Shown here piece by piece: positions 16,677-23,024 of a stretch of 64,000 nt of DNA. How positions within the stretch are numbered: the stretch's first letter is position 1; the number at the start of each line of letters is the position of its first letter. The DNA is from Limosilactobacillus antri DSM 16041 (GTDB taxonomy: Bacteria > Bacillota > Bacilli > Lactobacillales > Lactobacillaceae): positions 494,485 to 558,484 of the forward strand of contig NZ_GG700732.1 in assembly GCF_000160835.1 (NCBI RefSeq), written 5' to 3'. The translations under genes and the position numbers were made by a program. The notes beneath the pieces were generated by a model that was not told where the DNA came from, did not search any database, and worked only from the letters and a program-made list of their open reading frames with translations.

Positions 16677-16703
16677 ACAAAAGCCCGGCCATGATGACCA
16701 GGC
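16677..16703 (-). terminator. intrinsic terminator ending the tRNA-like region
   Basis: Minus-strand stem GCCTGGTC-ATCAT-GGCCGGGC followed by TTTTGT. It would end any transcript coming through the tRNA-like region from the late-regulator gene. Confidence 0.65.
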
Positions 16704-16797
16704 AAATGAAGTGAAATGATTTAGACAGGCAGCGGTGGAAGTGAGGTGCAAAACTCGCCTCCTTAGAGTTGATTTGTAAAGTAGGCTGCCTGCCTAA

Positions 16798-16907
16798 TGC
16801 TGATGGGCGGAATCGAACCGCCGGTAAACGAGAACTACTCGCAAACTTCCTGCGCCCGTGATTCCTTGGTTGTGAGCCAAGTAAACCACGTTCTGGACAC
16901 CATCAGC
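16798..16907 (-). ncRNA. tRNA-like element with a 42-nt variable region
   Basis: A perfect 7-bp acceptor stem (GCTGATG 16907-16901 with CATCAGC 16805-16799) encloses a 19-nt D-region, a 5-bp anticodon stem CTTGG/CCAAG with loop CTCACAA (anticodon CAC, U33 and A37 present, exactly 26 nt before the stem) and a perfect T-arm GGCGG-TTCGATT-CCGCC. Between anticodon and T-arm lie about 42 nt with two small hairpins, far longer than the variable arm of tRNA-Leu/Ser. The D-stem is weak. No CCA is encoded. Either a degenerate phage tRNA or an RNA that only mimics one. Confidence 0.45.
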
Positions 16908-17122
16908 GTAAACCTACCCAATGAGGATTCCCACTTGAGCAGGTATAATGTGCAGCTGCCAAGCCGATGAAGCAAGCTGCGAGCTTCTTTGTGCCGTAGC
17001 ACCGGGCGCCCAGAAAAAAGTTGCTGTTAGAAAATTGGTACTGATTTAATCGGAGATTACATTTACTTCAGATGTCATTGAATTGCGGATAAGAAGAAAA
17101 AGAATCGAATTTCCTGGGCGAA

Positions 17123-17221
17123 AGGGTACGAGCTGGAGTCGAACCAGCCTTGTGCGTGAAGGAATGGAAGTTCACCTTCATGCCCGCTGTACGCGTGCCA
17201 TACATCCGGCGGACGATACCC
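17123..17221 (-). ncRNA. second tRNA-like element, degenerate
   Basis: A perfect T-arm GCTGG-TTCGACT-CCAGC is followed by an acceptor-like strand CGTACCC. The partner GGGTATC at 17221-17215 pairs in 5-6 of 7 positions. A D-arm-like GCC/GGC stem with loop GGATGTAT follows. The middle is dominated by a 9-bp hairpin (GCATGAAGG with CCTTCACGC, one wobble, 12-nt loop) where a long variable arm would be. A proper 7-nt anticodon loop is not visible. Probably not a functional decoder. Confidence 0.35.
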
Positions 17222-17433
17222 AGGAGCAAGGAGAGCTGTGGTGCAACCTTGCTCCAACGCTGATGGTAGTCGCTTCCACTACCTGCCGGATTTGAACCGG
17301 GTCAGCACGTGCATTTAATAGAGACCCTGAGGTGTGAGTACCGTACAGGCTCCAAACACGAGGACGTTTCATGGCACGTCCTAACCATATCGAATTTTTC
17401 GACAATACCAGTTTATAACAGGTGGTTTCCCGT

Positions 17434-17979
17434 TTATGTCCTGTTTTCTTCCCGATTTTGTCCTGATTTTGTCCCGTTTGTTTCCCGTTTTCTTCCCGAT
17501 TTTGTCCCGTTTTTTCGAACCAGCATTTTGGGGATGAGTTTTCGGTCGACGTGCATTACCTTGGCTACACTATCAATGCATTCGGCAAACTCGTAGCAGG
17601 CTTGGTCATCAGCCGTCTGGTAGGTTGAATGGCCGTGCTTCTGATTGAGGGTGTCCTTGACTTCCCTGACCGTCAGCTGGTCGATATACCGGAGCTTCAT
17701 AATATCCTGGCTAGGATACTTACCGGTATTACTGCATCCCCCAATTGCAGTATCAACCGCCCTTTTAGCATTAGCATACTGGGCATAGTCAATCATGGCA
17801 TCTTCAGAAGAGTTGCTCTTACGGGAACCATGAATTCCGGTTACATCTACTTGGGGTGACTTTATTCCATCCAGCCATGCTCGCCGCCGGATTCGTTGGT
17901 AGCAATCTTCACGCTTGAAGAAGCTCCGGACATTTGCAATCGTTCTTGATTTATCAATTTGTGGAAAAAGTTCCCCCAA
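17434..17979 (-). CDS. ArpU-family late transcription regulator
   Basis: A 181-residue protein resembling ArpU-type phage regulators, which activate late (packaging, structural, lysis) genes. A region with KREDCYQRIRRRAW and the helix-turn-helix-like DIMKLRYIDQLTVREVKDTL are visible. The C-terminal 25 residues repeat NGTKSGxxRE twice, encoded by imperfect tandem repeats. TTG 17979 has AAGGGG at 9 nt and is preferred over TTG 17988, which touches the site. It sits between the early genes and the late operon, as expected. A putative plus-strand RNA overlaps its start. Confidence 0.78.
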   Translation of the reverse strand: MGELFPQIDKSRTIANVRSFFKREDCYQRIRRRAWLDGIKSPQVDVTGIHGSRKSNSSEDAMIDYAQYANAKRAVDTAIGGCSNTGKYPSQDIMKLRYIDQLTVREVKDTLNQKHGHSTYQTADDQACYEFAECIDSVAKVMHVDRKLIPKMLVRKNGTKSGRKRETNGTKSGQNREENRT

Positions 17980-17995
17980 CGTAAGCAACCCCTTA

Positions 17996-18052
17996 TGATA
18001 TAATAATTTTACGAATATTTGTTTGGGGCACTCCAGTTAGGGGTGCTTTTTT
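17996..18052 (+). ncRNA. putative short plus-strand RNA opposite the late-regulator start
   Basis: TGA-TATAAT (extended -10, 17996-18004) is followed by a hairpin (arms 18028-18034 and 18040-18046, loop agtta) and six Ts at 18047-18052, predicting an RNA of about 40 nt. It diverges from the late-regulator start and stops just before the 3' end of the next minus-strand gene. Same layout as 14099 and 24851. A -35 element is not obvious. Confidence 0.42.
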
Positions 18053-18054
18053 CA

Positions 18055-18417
18055 TTAGCTAAATAAATCCTTTACTAGCGAAGCAATGGGCGCACAAGCA
18101 TGAATAATATTAATAACTAAACTCATCAGCATAATTAAACTAATCATTCCACCTGTCACTGCTACCATTCCACTAACAGCCGAGCAATCTGTTCTCCATA
18201 TTCTTTCATGACTTGACTGTTTTTCGCCCTTCTTAAAGAAATAAACTGATAACCATATGGTGCCAGCTAAACATGCAATAAGGAAAACACCGCATAGCAC
18301 CGACAAAACCATTGCTGATAGTTGATATTGCTGAACCATTGTCTTAGCAATTGCTGGTAGTTCGTTTAATTGTCCATTTAATGTTTTAAGTAGTTGCTGC
18401 TCTGCCTCATGTTTCAT
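18055..18417 (-). CDS. two-span phage membrane protein
   Basis: A 120-residue protein with an N-terminal amphipathic helix (about 1-28), a first transmembrane segment (about 34-60, AMVLSVLCGVFLIACLAG), a charged cytosolic loop with KKGEKQSSHERIW and a second membrane segment (about 82-108). It belongs to the early operon. No family is recognised; the role is unknown. Confidence 0.62.
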   Translation of the reverse strand: MKHEAEQQLLKTLNGQLNELPAIAKTMVQQYQLSAMVLSVLCGVFLIACLAGTIWLSVYFFKKGEKQSSHERIWRTDCSAVSGMVAVTGGMISLIMLMSLVINIIHACAPIASLVKDLFS

Positions 18418-18432
18418 TTACTTTTATCCTCT

Positions 18433-18537
18433 CTAATGTTTGTCATGCTTAATGTCCAGAACAACGGCTAAAACAAAACCGGCACAGAATGCGATGAGCA
18501 GGCCAATTCCAACTGCCGCTAATTCATCCCCTGTCAT
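18433..18537 (-). CDS. very small membrane protein
   Basis: A 34-residue peptide (MTGDELAAVGIGLLIAF...) with one transmembrane helix and a charged C-terminus (DIKHDKH). ATG 18537 overlaps the upstream stop (ATGA) and follows GAGGTG, so translation is well supported for its size. Confidence 0.52.
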   Translation of the reverse strand: MTGDELAAVGIGLLIAFCAGFVLAVVLDIKHDKH

Positions 18538-18794
18538 TTCATCACCTCTTTATACATACCATCCATTTCAGTAACCATGTTGCCCCACTCCTCTTGCTTA
18601 ACAAATCGCCAATTATCCAATCCATCTTCATCGGGCGGCACAAGCCTGTATCCATTATTCTCACGGCGCTTAGTTTCCTCAGCAAGCCATTTCAAACAAG
18701 ATCCTTTATCACAAAACACTAGGATATCTTGTTTATAAGGGAAGCCATCAAGCGCATTCTCATTAATCATCAGTACATAAACTTTGATGTTCAT
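18534..18794 (-). CDS. phage protein of unknown function
   Basis: An 86-residue soluble protein with an N-terminal beta strand (NIKVYVLMI), then DILVFCDKGSCLKWLAEETKRRENNGYRL and an acidic end. AGGAG precedes ATG 18794. It reads like a small alpha/beta protein of the early operon; no function is recognised. Confidence 0.6.
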   Translation of the reverse strand: MNIKVYVLMINENALDGFPYKQDILVFCDKGSCLKWLAEETKRRENNGYRLVPPDEDGLDNWRFVKQEEWGNMVTEMDGMYKEVMK

Positions 18795-18803
18795 AACGCT
18801 CTC

Positions 18804-19586
18804 CTAGGCAATGACTGGGAACTTAATTTCACCGAATGCCTTTTGCTGTTCTTCATTCAGGAACGCCTTGATCCGCTGCTTGGCTTCAACTTTCCATTGG
18901 CTGTTATCAGCCTCAAATAGTGCTGAGGTCATCCCCTCGTACATCCGGAAGATAAATTTGCTTGCCGGCTGTTCAATTTCCTGGAACGTCCGGTAGGGGG
19001 TGAGGGTAACCGGATTAGGAACCTTCACGGTCGAAACCGAAGCAACTCCGGAATTAATTTGGACCGTTTGCGATACCCCGTCATCGGTCTGTTGCTGAAC
19101 TTCATCACTGCGGAGGTTGCTAACCACCTGTAACAGGATGTCACGGTCATCAATGCCCTTTTCGGTCTGCTGCTCCTCATCATGAACGAATTGTGATTGC
19201 AACAAGATAACCATATCCTCCTGATCCAAGAAACGGCCGAAGGGGATGTCATCAATTACTGCATGGACATCCACATAAACTGACCGGCGCCCCTGGTTAT
19301 TCACCATACCAATTACTCGCACCTTGGTCGGACTTACCACTTGGACCATCAGGAAATCCTTCTCAGCCTGGATTTTAATTCCTTCATTGTTAATCCAATC
19401 TAGTAACCCTGTCAGTTGGTTAAGAACCAGGGGCTCTCGGACCAGTGGATTAGTTAGCAGGTGAACATCGCCATCACCATCAACCACATATTCCTGCCCG
19501 TTCTGAGCAATAAAGTGCTTCTTGTCTTCTGCCTGACGAATCAGTTCAATAGCTGGTTGCAATTCTGAATTAATTTCTAAACCCAT
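18804..19586 (-). CDS. DUF2303-like phage protein
   Basis: A 260-residue protein with a C-terminal segment NPVTLTPYRTFQEIEQPASK and FIFRMYEG typical of DUF2303 (YfdQ-like) proteins. The middle contains a run of Gln/Asp residues. It is paired with the 139-residue gene 19589-20008, a pairing seen in replication/recombination modules of other Firmicutes phages. AAGGAG precedes ATG 19586. Its biochemical role is unknown. Confidence 0.62.
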   Translation of the reverse strand: MGLEINSELQPAIELIRQAEDKKHFIAQNGQEYVVDGDGDVHLLTNPLVREPLVLNQLTGLLDWINNEGIKIQAEKDFLMVQVVSPTKVRVIGMVNNQGRRSVYVDVHAVIDDIPFGRFLDQEDMVILLQSQFVHDEEQQTEKGIDDRDILLQVVSNLRSDEVQQQTDDGVSQTVQINSGVASVSTVKVPNPVTLTPYRTFQEIEQPASKFIFRMYEGMTSALFEADNSQWKVEAKQRIKAFLNEEQQKAFGEIKFPVIA

Positions 19587-19588
19587 AA

Positions 19589-20008
19589 TTAGTTCTCCTT
19601 CCGCTTTTGTAAGTCAACGACCTTCTCGGCCTTCTCAACATCATCGACCTTTTCTCCGGTATCAGTCTTGATCTCACCAGTTTCCGTGTCGATATACTCT
19701 TGGCCCCGGACACCTGACTTCAACTCATTCACATGTGGTTGGCCCTTACTGTCCATCCCCAGCAACATTGTCGAAGCAACGCCAACTTCTGGGGCCAGGG
19801 ACGTTTTGACTTCAATTACGGTGTCCGCCGCGTCCCGCTTGTCATTCGGCGACACCGTAATTGTTAAGGTCACCTTGCGCTTCTTCTTGGCTTCGGTATT
19901 GGGGTTCAAGATGTTGCTAGCGACCTCCTTGAGGGCCCGGTTCAGCTTAACCTGGACGCCCCCCTCTGCGACTTCACTCAAATTAAAATTAATTGGTTCT
20001 TTAGCCAT
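19589..20008 (-). CDS. phage replication-region protein (often labelled replication terminator)
   Basis: A 139-residue protein with segments LNRALKEVASNILNPNTEAK, KKRKVTLTITVSPNDKRD and VIEVKTSLAPEVGV. Bacillus and Listeria phage relatives with this pattern are commonly labelled replication terminator protein, a label without strong support. The C-terminal 40 residues are highly charged. It lies 2 bp upstream of the DUF2303-like gene. Confidence 0.6.
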   Translation of the reverse strand: MAKEPINFNLSEVAEGGVQVKLNRALKEVASNILNPNTEAKKKRKVTLTITVSPNDKRDAADTVIEVKTSLAPEVGVASTMLLGMDSKGQPHVNELKSGVRGQEYIDTETGEIKTDTGEKVDDVEKAEKVVDLQKRKEN

Positions 20009-20249
20009 TGTAATGTCTCCCTATCATTTTTAATGCTGCCTCAAAACTGAAACTTCTTTTCTGATTAGCACCGAAATATGCCGGCCCCGCGGTACCATAT
20101 ATGTCACAACGCTTTGACCTGCTCATGCGGGCCACTTTTCGCCACCCGTGGGGATGACGATAAGTAAATGCGTGGGCAAACTTGCGTGAAATGCAGTAGT
20201 AATAGTCACGCGTAACCGCAGCCTGATGTTTTTGTCTTTGCTTGCTCAT
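20001..20249 (-). CDS. small basic phage protein
   Basis: An 82-residue, strongly basic and aromatic protein (MSKQRQKHQAAVTRDYYYCIS..., HPHGWRKVARMSRSKRCDIYG). GAGGTG precedes ATG 20249, and it overlaps the next gene by 8 bp. Its composition suggests nucleic acid binding; no family is recognised. Confidence 0.55.
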   Translation of the reverse strand: MSKQRQKHQAAVTRDYYYCISRKFAHAFTYRHPHGWRKVARMSRSKRCDIYGTAGPAYFGANQKRSFSFEAALKMIGRHYNG

Positions 20250-20255
20250 GAATAA

Positions 20256-20717
20256 TCACCTCTTACTCCTCTCCCGAGCCTTCATCATTACCCTTGCTAC
20301 TAGCATTCCGCTTTTCGATAATGCCGTATCATCAAAATGTAAGCCCATATGGTTGATATACATTGCTTCTGCACGGGTCACTGCAGCTAGATTATTGATA
20401 TTCACGTTGCACTTATTTCCATCCAGGAAAATGATTATCATCCCCTTGGGTAATTTTTTGTGATAGTAATTTTGCCAAATATACTTTTGATATGGTATCC
20501 ATCGGTTTGCCCTAGGGCCTTCATCACTAACTTTGATGTAAAAATAACCATCGGTATTTTCTCGAATGGTTCCAATTGGTTTATATGTTTGTGGCATATG
20601 GCCCTTTGTGAACCGAGTTTTATGACTATTGCCTCCAGAATCCCAATGTATTCCCTTATTCCAGGGGCGATGACCCTTAAGAAACTGACCATTAGTCTTT
20701 CGTGTTGTCATGCTCAT
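20256..20717 (-). CDS. HNH homing-type endonuclease
   Basis: A 153-residue nuclease of the HNH_3/NUMOD type. NUMOD-like N-terminal segments (GQFLKGHRPWNKGIHW, RFTKGHMPQTYKPIGT) precede the HNH core (WQNYYHKKLPKGMIIIFLDGNKCNVNINNLAAV). Such free-standing genes are often mobile inside phage genomes. It overlaps the upstream gene by 26 bp and lacks a good ribosome binding site, so expression may depend on coupling. Confidence 0.78.
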   Translation of the reverse strand: MSMTTRKTNGQFLKGHRPWNKGIHWDSGGNSHKTRFTKGHMPQTYKPIGTIRENTDGYFYIKVSDEGPRANRWIPYQKYIWQNYYHKKLPKGMIIIFLDGNKCNVNINNLAAVTRAEAMYINHMGLHFDDTALSKSGMLVARVMMKARERSKR

Positions 20718-20949
20718 CTAACCCAATCATGTGTGGTAGAACCATGTTATTGTCAACGCGTTGGTCATAAATCGCCGCAGCCTTGATAACCGTATTAGCA
20801 TTCTGGATAATTGTATTTCCTACTGCCGACATTGCTTTAGCTCTCTCAATTTCGTGATTGAGTTCTTCTGGTTTAATGTCATCCTTGTCTAACCGTGACA
20901 GCTCATTAAAGAGCAGATCATTTAAGTCTTCTAGTTTATTGCTTGCCAT
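20692..20949 (-). CDS. phage protein of unknown function
   Basis: An 85-residue all-helical protein (MASNKLEDLNDLLFNELSRL..., HEIERAKAMSAVGNTIIQN). This pattern recurs in the early regions of lactobacillus and streptococcus phages without a known function. ATG overlaps the stop of nothing obvious but lies 0 bp from the zinc-ribbon gene end. Confidence 0.58.
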   Translation of the reverse strand: MASNKLEDLNDLLFNELSRLDKDDIKPEELNHEIERAKAMSAVGNTIIQNANTVIKAAAIYDQRVDNNMVLPHMIGLDEHDNTKD

Positions 20950-21416
20950 TACTTATATACATTCCTTCCGCATTTTGGGCATTGTTGTCGAATGCTTTTG
21001 TTTATTATTCTGCTATAACTTGCTGGCATCTTATGTCCACACTTACATTTAATAATTACCTGTTTCCTTTGTTTGGCTTTATCGTTTGACAAATAGTCAA
21101 TTACCATTTCACAACTCAAGATACGCTTCAAAGTTTTTCGAGGACTCATTGGGATTTCCTTATGCCGTTGGCAGTATTCACATTTCTTGTTGAATTTACC
21201 CTTTAGTATTGAATCAACGAACCGATATGTTATATGACCACAATTCTTACATTTAAGTTGGACCCGATCATTGGTCGTTTTAGGGGCTTTAACTAAATCA
21301 AATTTATCCGCATACTTCCCCTGAAAAACTTTTATAAATTTTCCTCTAAACTGTTTTGTAGCTTCCTCTCTACTAAGAAGGGGATGCAATTTGAGAATAT
21401 TACCTTGGTAAAACAT
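20949..21416 (-). CDS. zinc-ribbon protein with two Cys4 modules
   Basis: A 155-residue basic protein with two zinc-binding modules: CKNCGH...CEYC in the middle and CKCGH...CPKCGR at the C-terminus. The N-terminus carries EEATKQFRGKFIKVFQGKY. It is AT-rich compared with neighbouring genes. Its start overlaps the recombinase stop as TAATG. It is probably DNA-binding. AT-content and position next to a recombinase and an HNH gene suggest a late-acquired insert, which is inference. Confidence 0.6.
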   Translation of the reverse strand: MFYQGNILKLHPLLSREEATKQFRGKFIKVFQGKYADKFDLVKAPKTTNDRVQLKCKNCGHITYRFVDSILKGKFNKKCEYCQRHKEIPMSPRKTLKRILSCEMVIDYLSNDKAKQRKQVIIKCKCGHKMPASYSRIINKSIRQQCPKCGRNVYK

Positions 21417-22351
21417 TACAGTTGCGCCAGCCCCTTCATGATAATTTTGTTATCTTCGCGCCTCTGCTGTTCCAGCAAATGAATATACGTCTCCTGCGTG
21501 GTAATTGTATCCGCGTGGCCTAATCGACTTGCAACACTTTGAATTGACACTCGATTTGCTATTAGAAAACTAGCATGAGTATGTCTCAACCCGTGTACTG
21601 TGATAGGTAATCCCGACAAATGCAAATACTTACTCTGAATTTTTTTAAGAACATCATTAACCGTTGAGTTATACCGGATTCCTGCCCCTCGAAAAATTGG
21701 TTCGTCATTTTTGATGCCCTCCGCATTTCTCTTAAAACACCTCAAAGTATAATCATCAACTTCAATCGTCCTAACGGATGATGCGTTTTTAGTAGGTTGA
21801 AAACCACTATCAGCTTTATAGTCCCAAGTCTTATTGATAGAAATAGTATGCTTATCAAAGTCGATATCATTCATCGTAACGCCTAGGCCTTCAGCAAACC
21901 TCAAACCCGTTCTAAGAAGCACATCAATAAAGTTAGTATATGTTCCATCATCTTTCCGGCAAAACTCATCCAACTTTTTCATCTCTGAAACTTCTAAATA
22001 TTTTCTTCGCTTGGTCACTACTGGCTTAGTTGTAACTACCTTAATTCGGTATGTTGGATCCCTATCAAACAGCCCCTCATAATTCAAGTCTCTAAATGGC
22101 TGGTTAAGGGTATGCACAAGCCATGCTACGGTATCTTTTCCATGGTCTTTGCCAAATTTGTTTATGAGCATTTGGTAGCGACGCCTGGTAATATCCCCAA
22201 TTTTAATGTTTGGCCATTCATTCTTCACAACTTCATTAGCAAGGTAATACTTTTCCAAAGTGACTGTCCGTACTTCATTCAGCTTATAAGTAGCAATCCA
22301 ATTATCAAAATAATCTGAGAATAATGTCTCCTTAGTTACCAAAACTATCAA
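21416..22351 (-). CDS. second tyrosine recombinase, lacking an arm-binding domain
   Basis: A 311-residue tyrosine recombinase with a SAM-like core-binding domain (about 8-100) and a full catalytic domain: Arg in LLRTGLRFAEG, HGLRHTH (H-x-x-R), GHAD and Tyr in QETYIHLL. The N-terminal arm-binding (AP2-like) domain of phage integrases is missing. The only usable start is TTG 22351, inside the methylase-like gene, and the AAGGAG nearby has no start codon at proper spacing. It is either translated by coupling or a 5'-truncated remnant. The main integrase is at 29617-30747. Confidence 0.78.
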   Translation of the reverse strand: MIVLVTKETLFSDYFDNWIATYKLNEVRTVTLEKYYLANEVVKNEWPNIKIGDITRRRYQMLINKFGKDHGKDTVAWLVHTLNQPFRDLNYEGLFDRDPTYRIKVVTTKPVVTKRRKYLEVSEMKKLDEFCRKDDGTYTNFIDVLLRTGLRFAEGLGVTMNDIDFDKHTISINKTWDYKADSGFQPTKNASSVRTIEVDDYTLRCFKRNAEGIKNDEPIFRGAGIRYNSTVNDVLKKIQSKYLHLSGLPITVHGLRHTHASFLIANRVSIQSVASRLGHADTITTQETYIHLLEQQRREDNKIIMKGLAQL

Positions 22352-23006
22352 CCCATTCTGAAATGTTAAACTCTTTTCGAATTACATCTTCATGCGGGCA
22401 CTTAATAACTTCACTAAATTTCATAAAGTCAGAGGTATTATTACGTATAAAATAAACATCCTTCGCCTCTCTAGTGAGAGAATCACATTGAATAGCAACA
22501 CCATTCATTCCTCGAATTGCCATATTGAATATCAGAAATGGAATAGCCCTGTCCGAAAGCTCTTCCACTTGATACCAATATGCCCTTGGATCGTACGTAA
22601 AGACTGATAAGAATCGCAACGCCGTTTTATTGCTCAAGGGATTGCCAATTCTGTCATGTGTACGATCATCCAGCCATCGTTTGATTAAGATTCCTCCGGT
22701 ACCTGCCGCAACCTCATAGTAAGTATTAGGTGCCTGCTCACTGTCAACTAAATTATTAAGAACCTGGGCAATACTGTTAGGCGTAAAGTCCTGCTTCTTA
22801 GATTTTCGTTCTGCTTGCTCATCTTCAAAGTACTCATGGAACCAGTCGAAGTCCAGATTCGCAGACACCCGTAAAAACTTCTTGAAGAGTTCAGGGCGCT
22901 CATCATTATTAAGCATTGCCTCCATCATTCGCTTAGGAGCCTTGAATGAGTCATCAATGCCCAATAAATTATTTACTGTCTTGACATCAAACTGCACATT
23001 ATTCAT
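22332..23006 (-). CDS. N6-adenine methylase-like protein without NPPY motif
   Basis: A 224-residue protein resembling the SAM-binding half of type I-like N6-adenine methylases (HsdM fold). It has a QDFTPNSIAQVLNNLV entry motif, SAM motif I-like YEVAAGTGGIL (about 98-108) and a GMNGVAIQCDSLT segment. The catalytic motif IV (N/D-PP-Y/F) is absent; the protein ends about 55 residues after the region where it is expected. Phages carry similar short forms. They may be decoys or accessory subunits. ATG 23006 has AAGGAG at 10 nt. Confidence 0.68.
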   Translation of the reverse strand: MNNVQFDVKTVNNLLGIDDSFKAPKRMMEAMLNNDERPELFKKFLRVSANLDFDWFHEYFEDEQAERKSKKQDFTPNSIAQVLNNLVDSEQAPNTYYEVAAGTGGILIKRWLDDRTHDRIGNPLSNKTALRFLSVFTYDPRAYWYQVEELSDRAIPFLIFNMAIRGMNGVAIQCDSLTREAKDVYFIRNNTSDFMKFSEVIKCPHEDVIRKEFNISEWVDSFGN

Positions 23007-23024
23007 CACACATCATCTCCTTTC

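Larger units (their letters stand above)
16704..17433 (-). other. 730-bp non-coding, highly structured region
   Basis: No frame here has a convincing ribosome binding site. Minus-strand reading shows three tRNA T-arm motifs (GGTTCGATTCC at 16811, GGTTCGACTCC at 17134, GGTTCAAATCC at 17287). It also shows a perfect 7-bp stem AGGCAGC/GCTGCCT closing 16724-16794, and a 7-bp hairpin AGGACGT/ACGTCCT at 17361-17382. It lies between the late regulator and a terminator. The third T-arm (17287-17297) has no matching acceptor strand that I could find. Confidence 0.5.

Noticed and set aside
17101..17113. A fourth T-loop-like sequence (TTCGATT) on the minus strand
   Set aside because: The flanking bases do not form a T-stem and there is no room for a tRNA body after the element ending at 17123.
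17287..17380. A third full tRNA starting near 17380
   Set aside because: The T-arm is clear but no 5' strand complementary to AGGTAGT is present at tRNA distance.
17075..17405. Short frames on both strands in the tRNA-like region
   Set aside because: They cross the predicted stems, have no ribosome binding sites and show unnatural composition.
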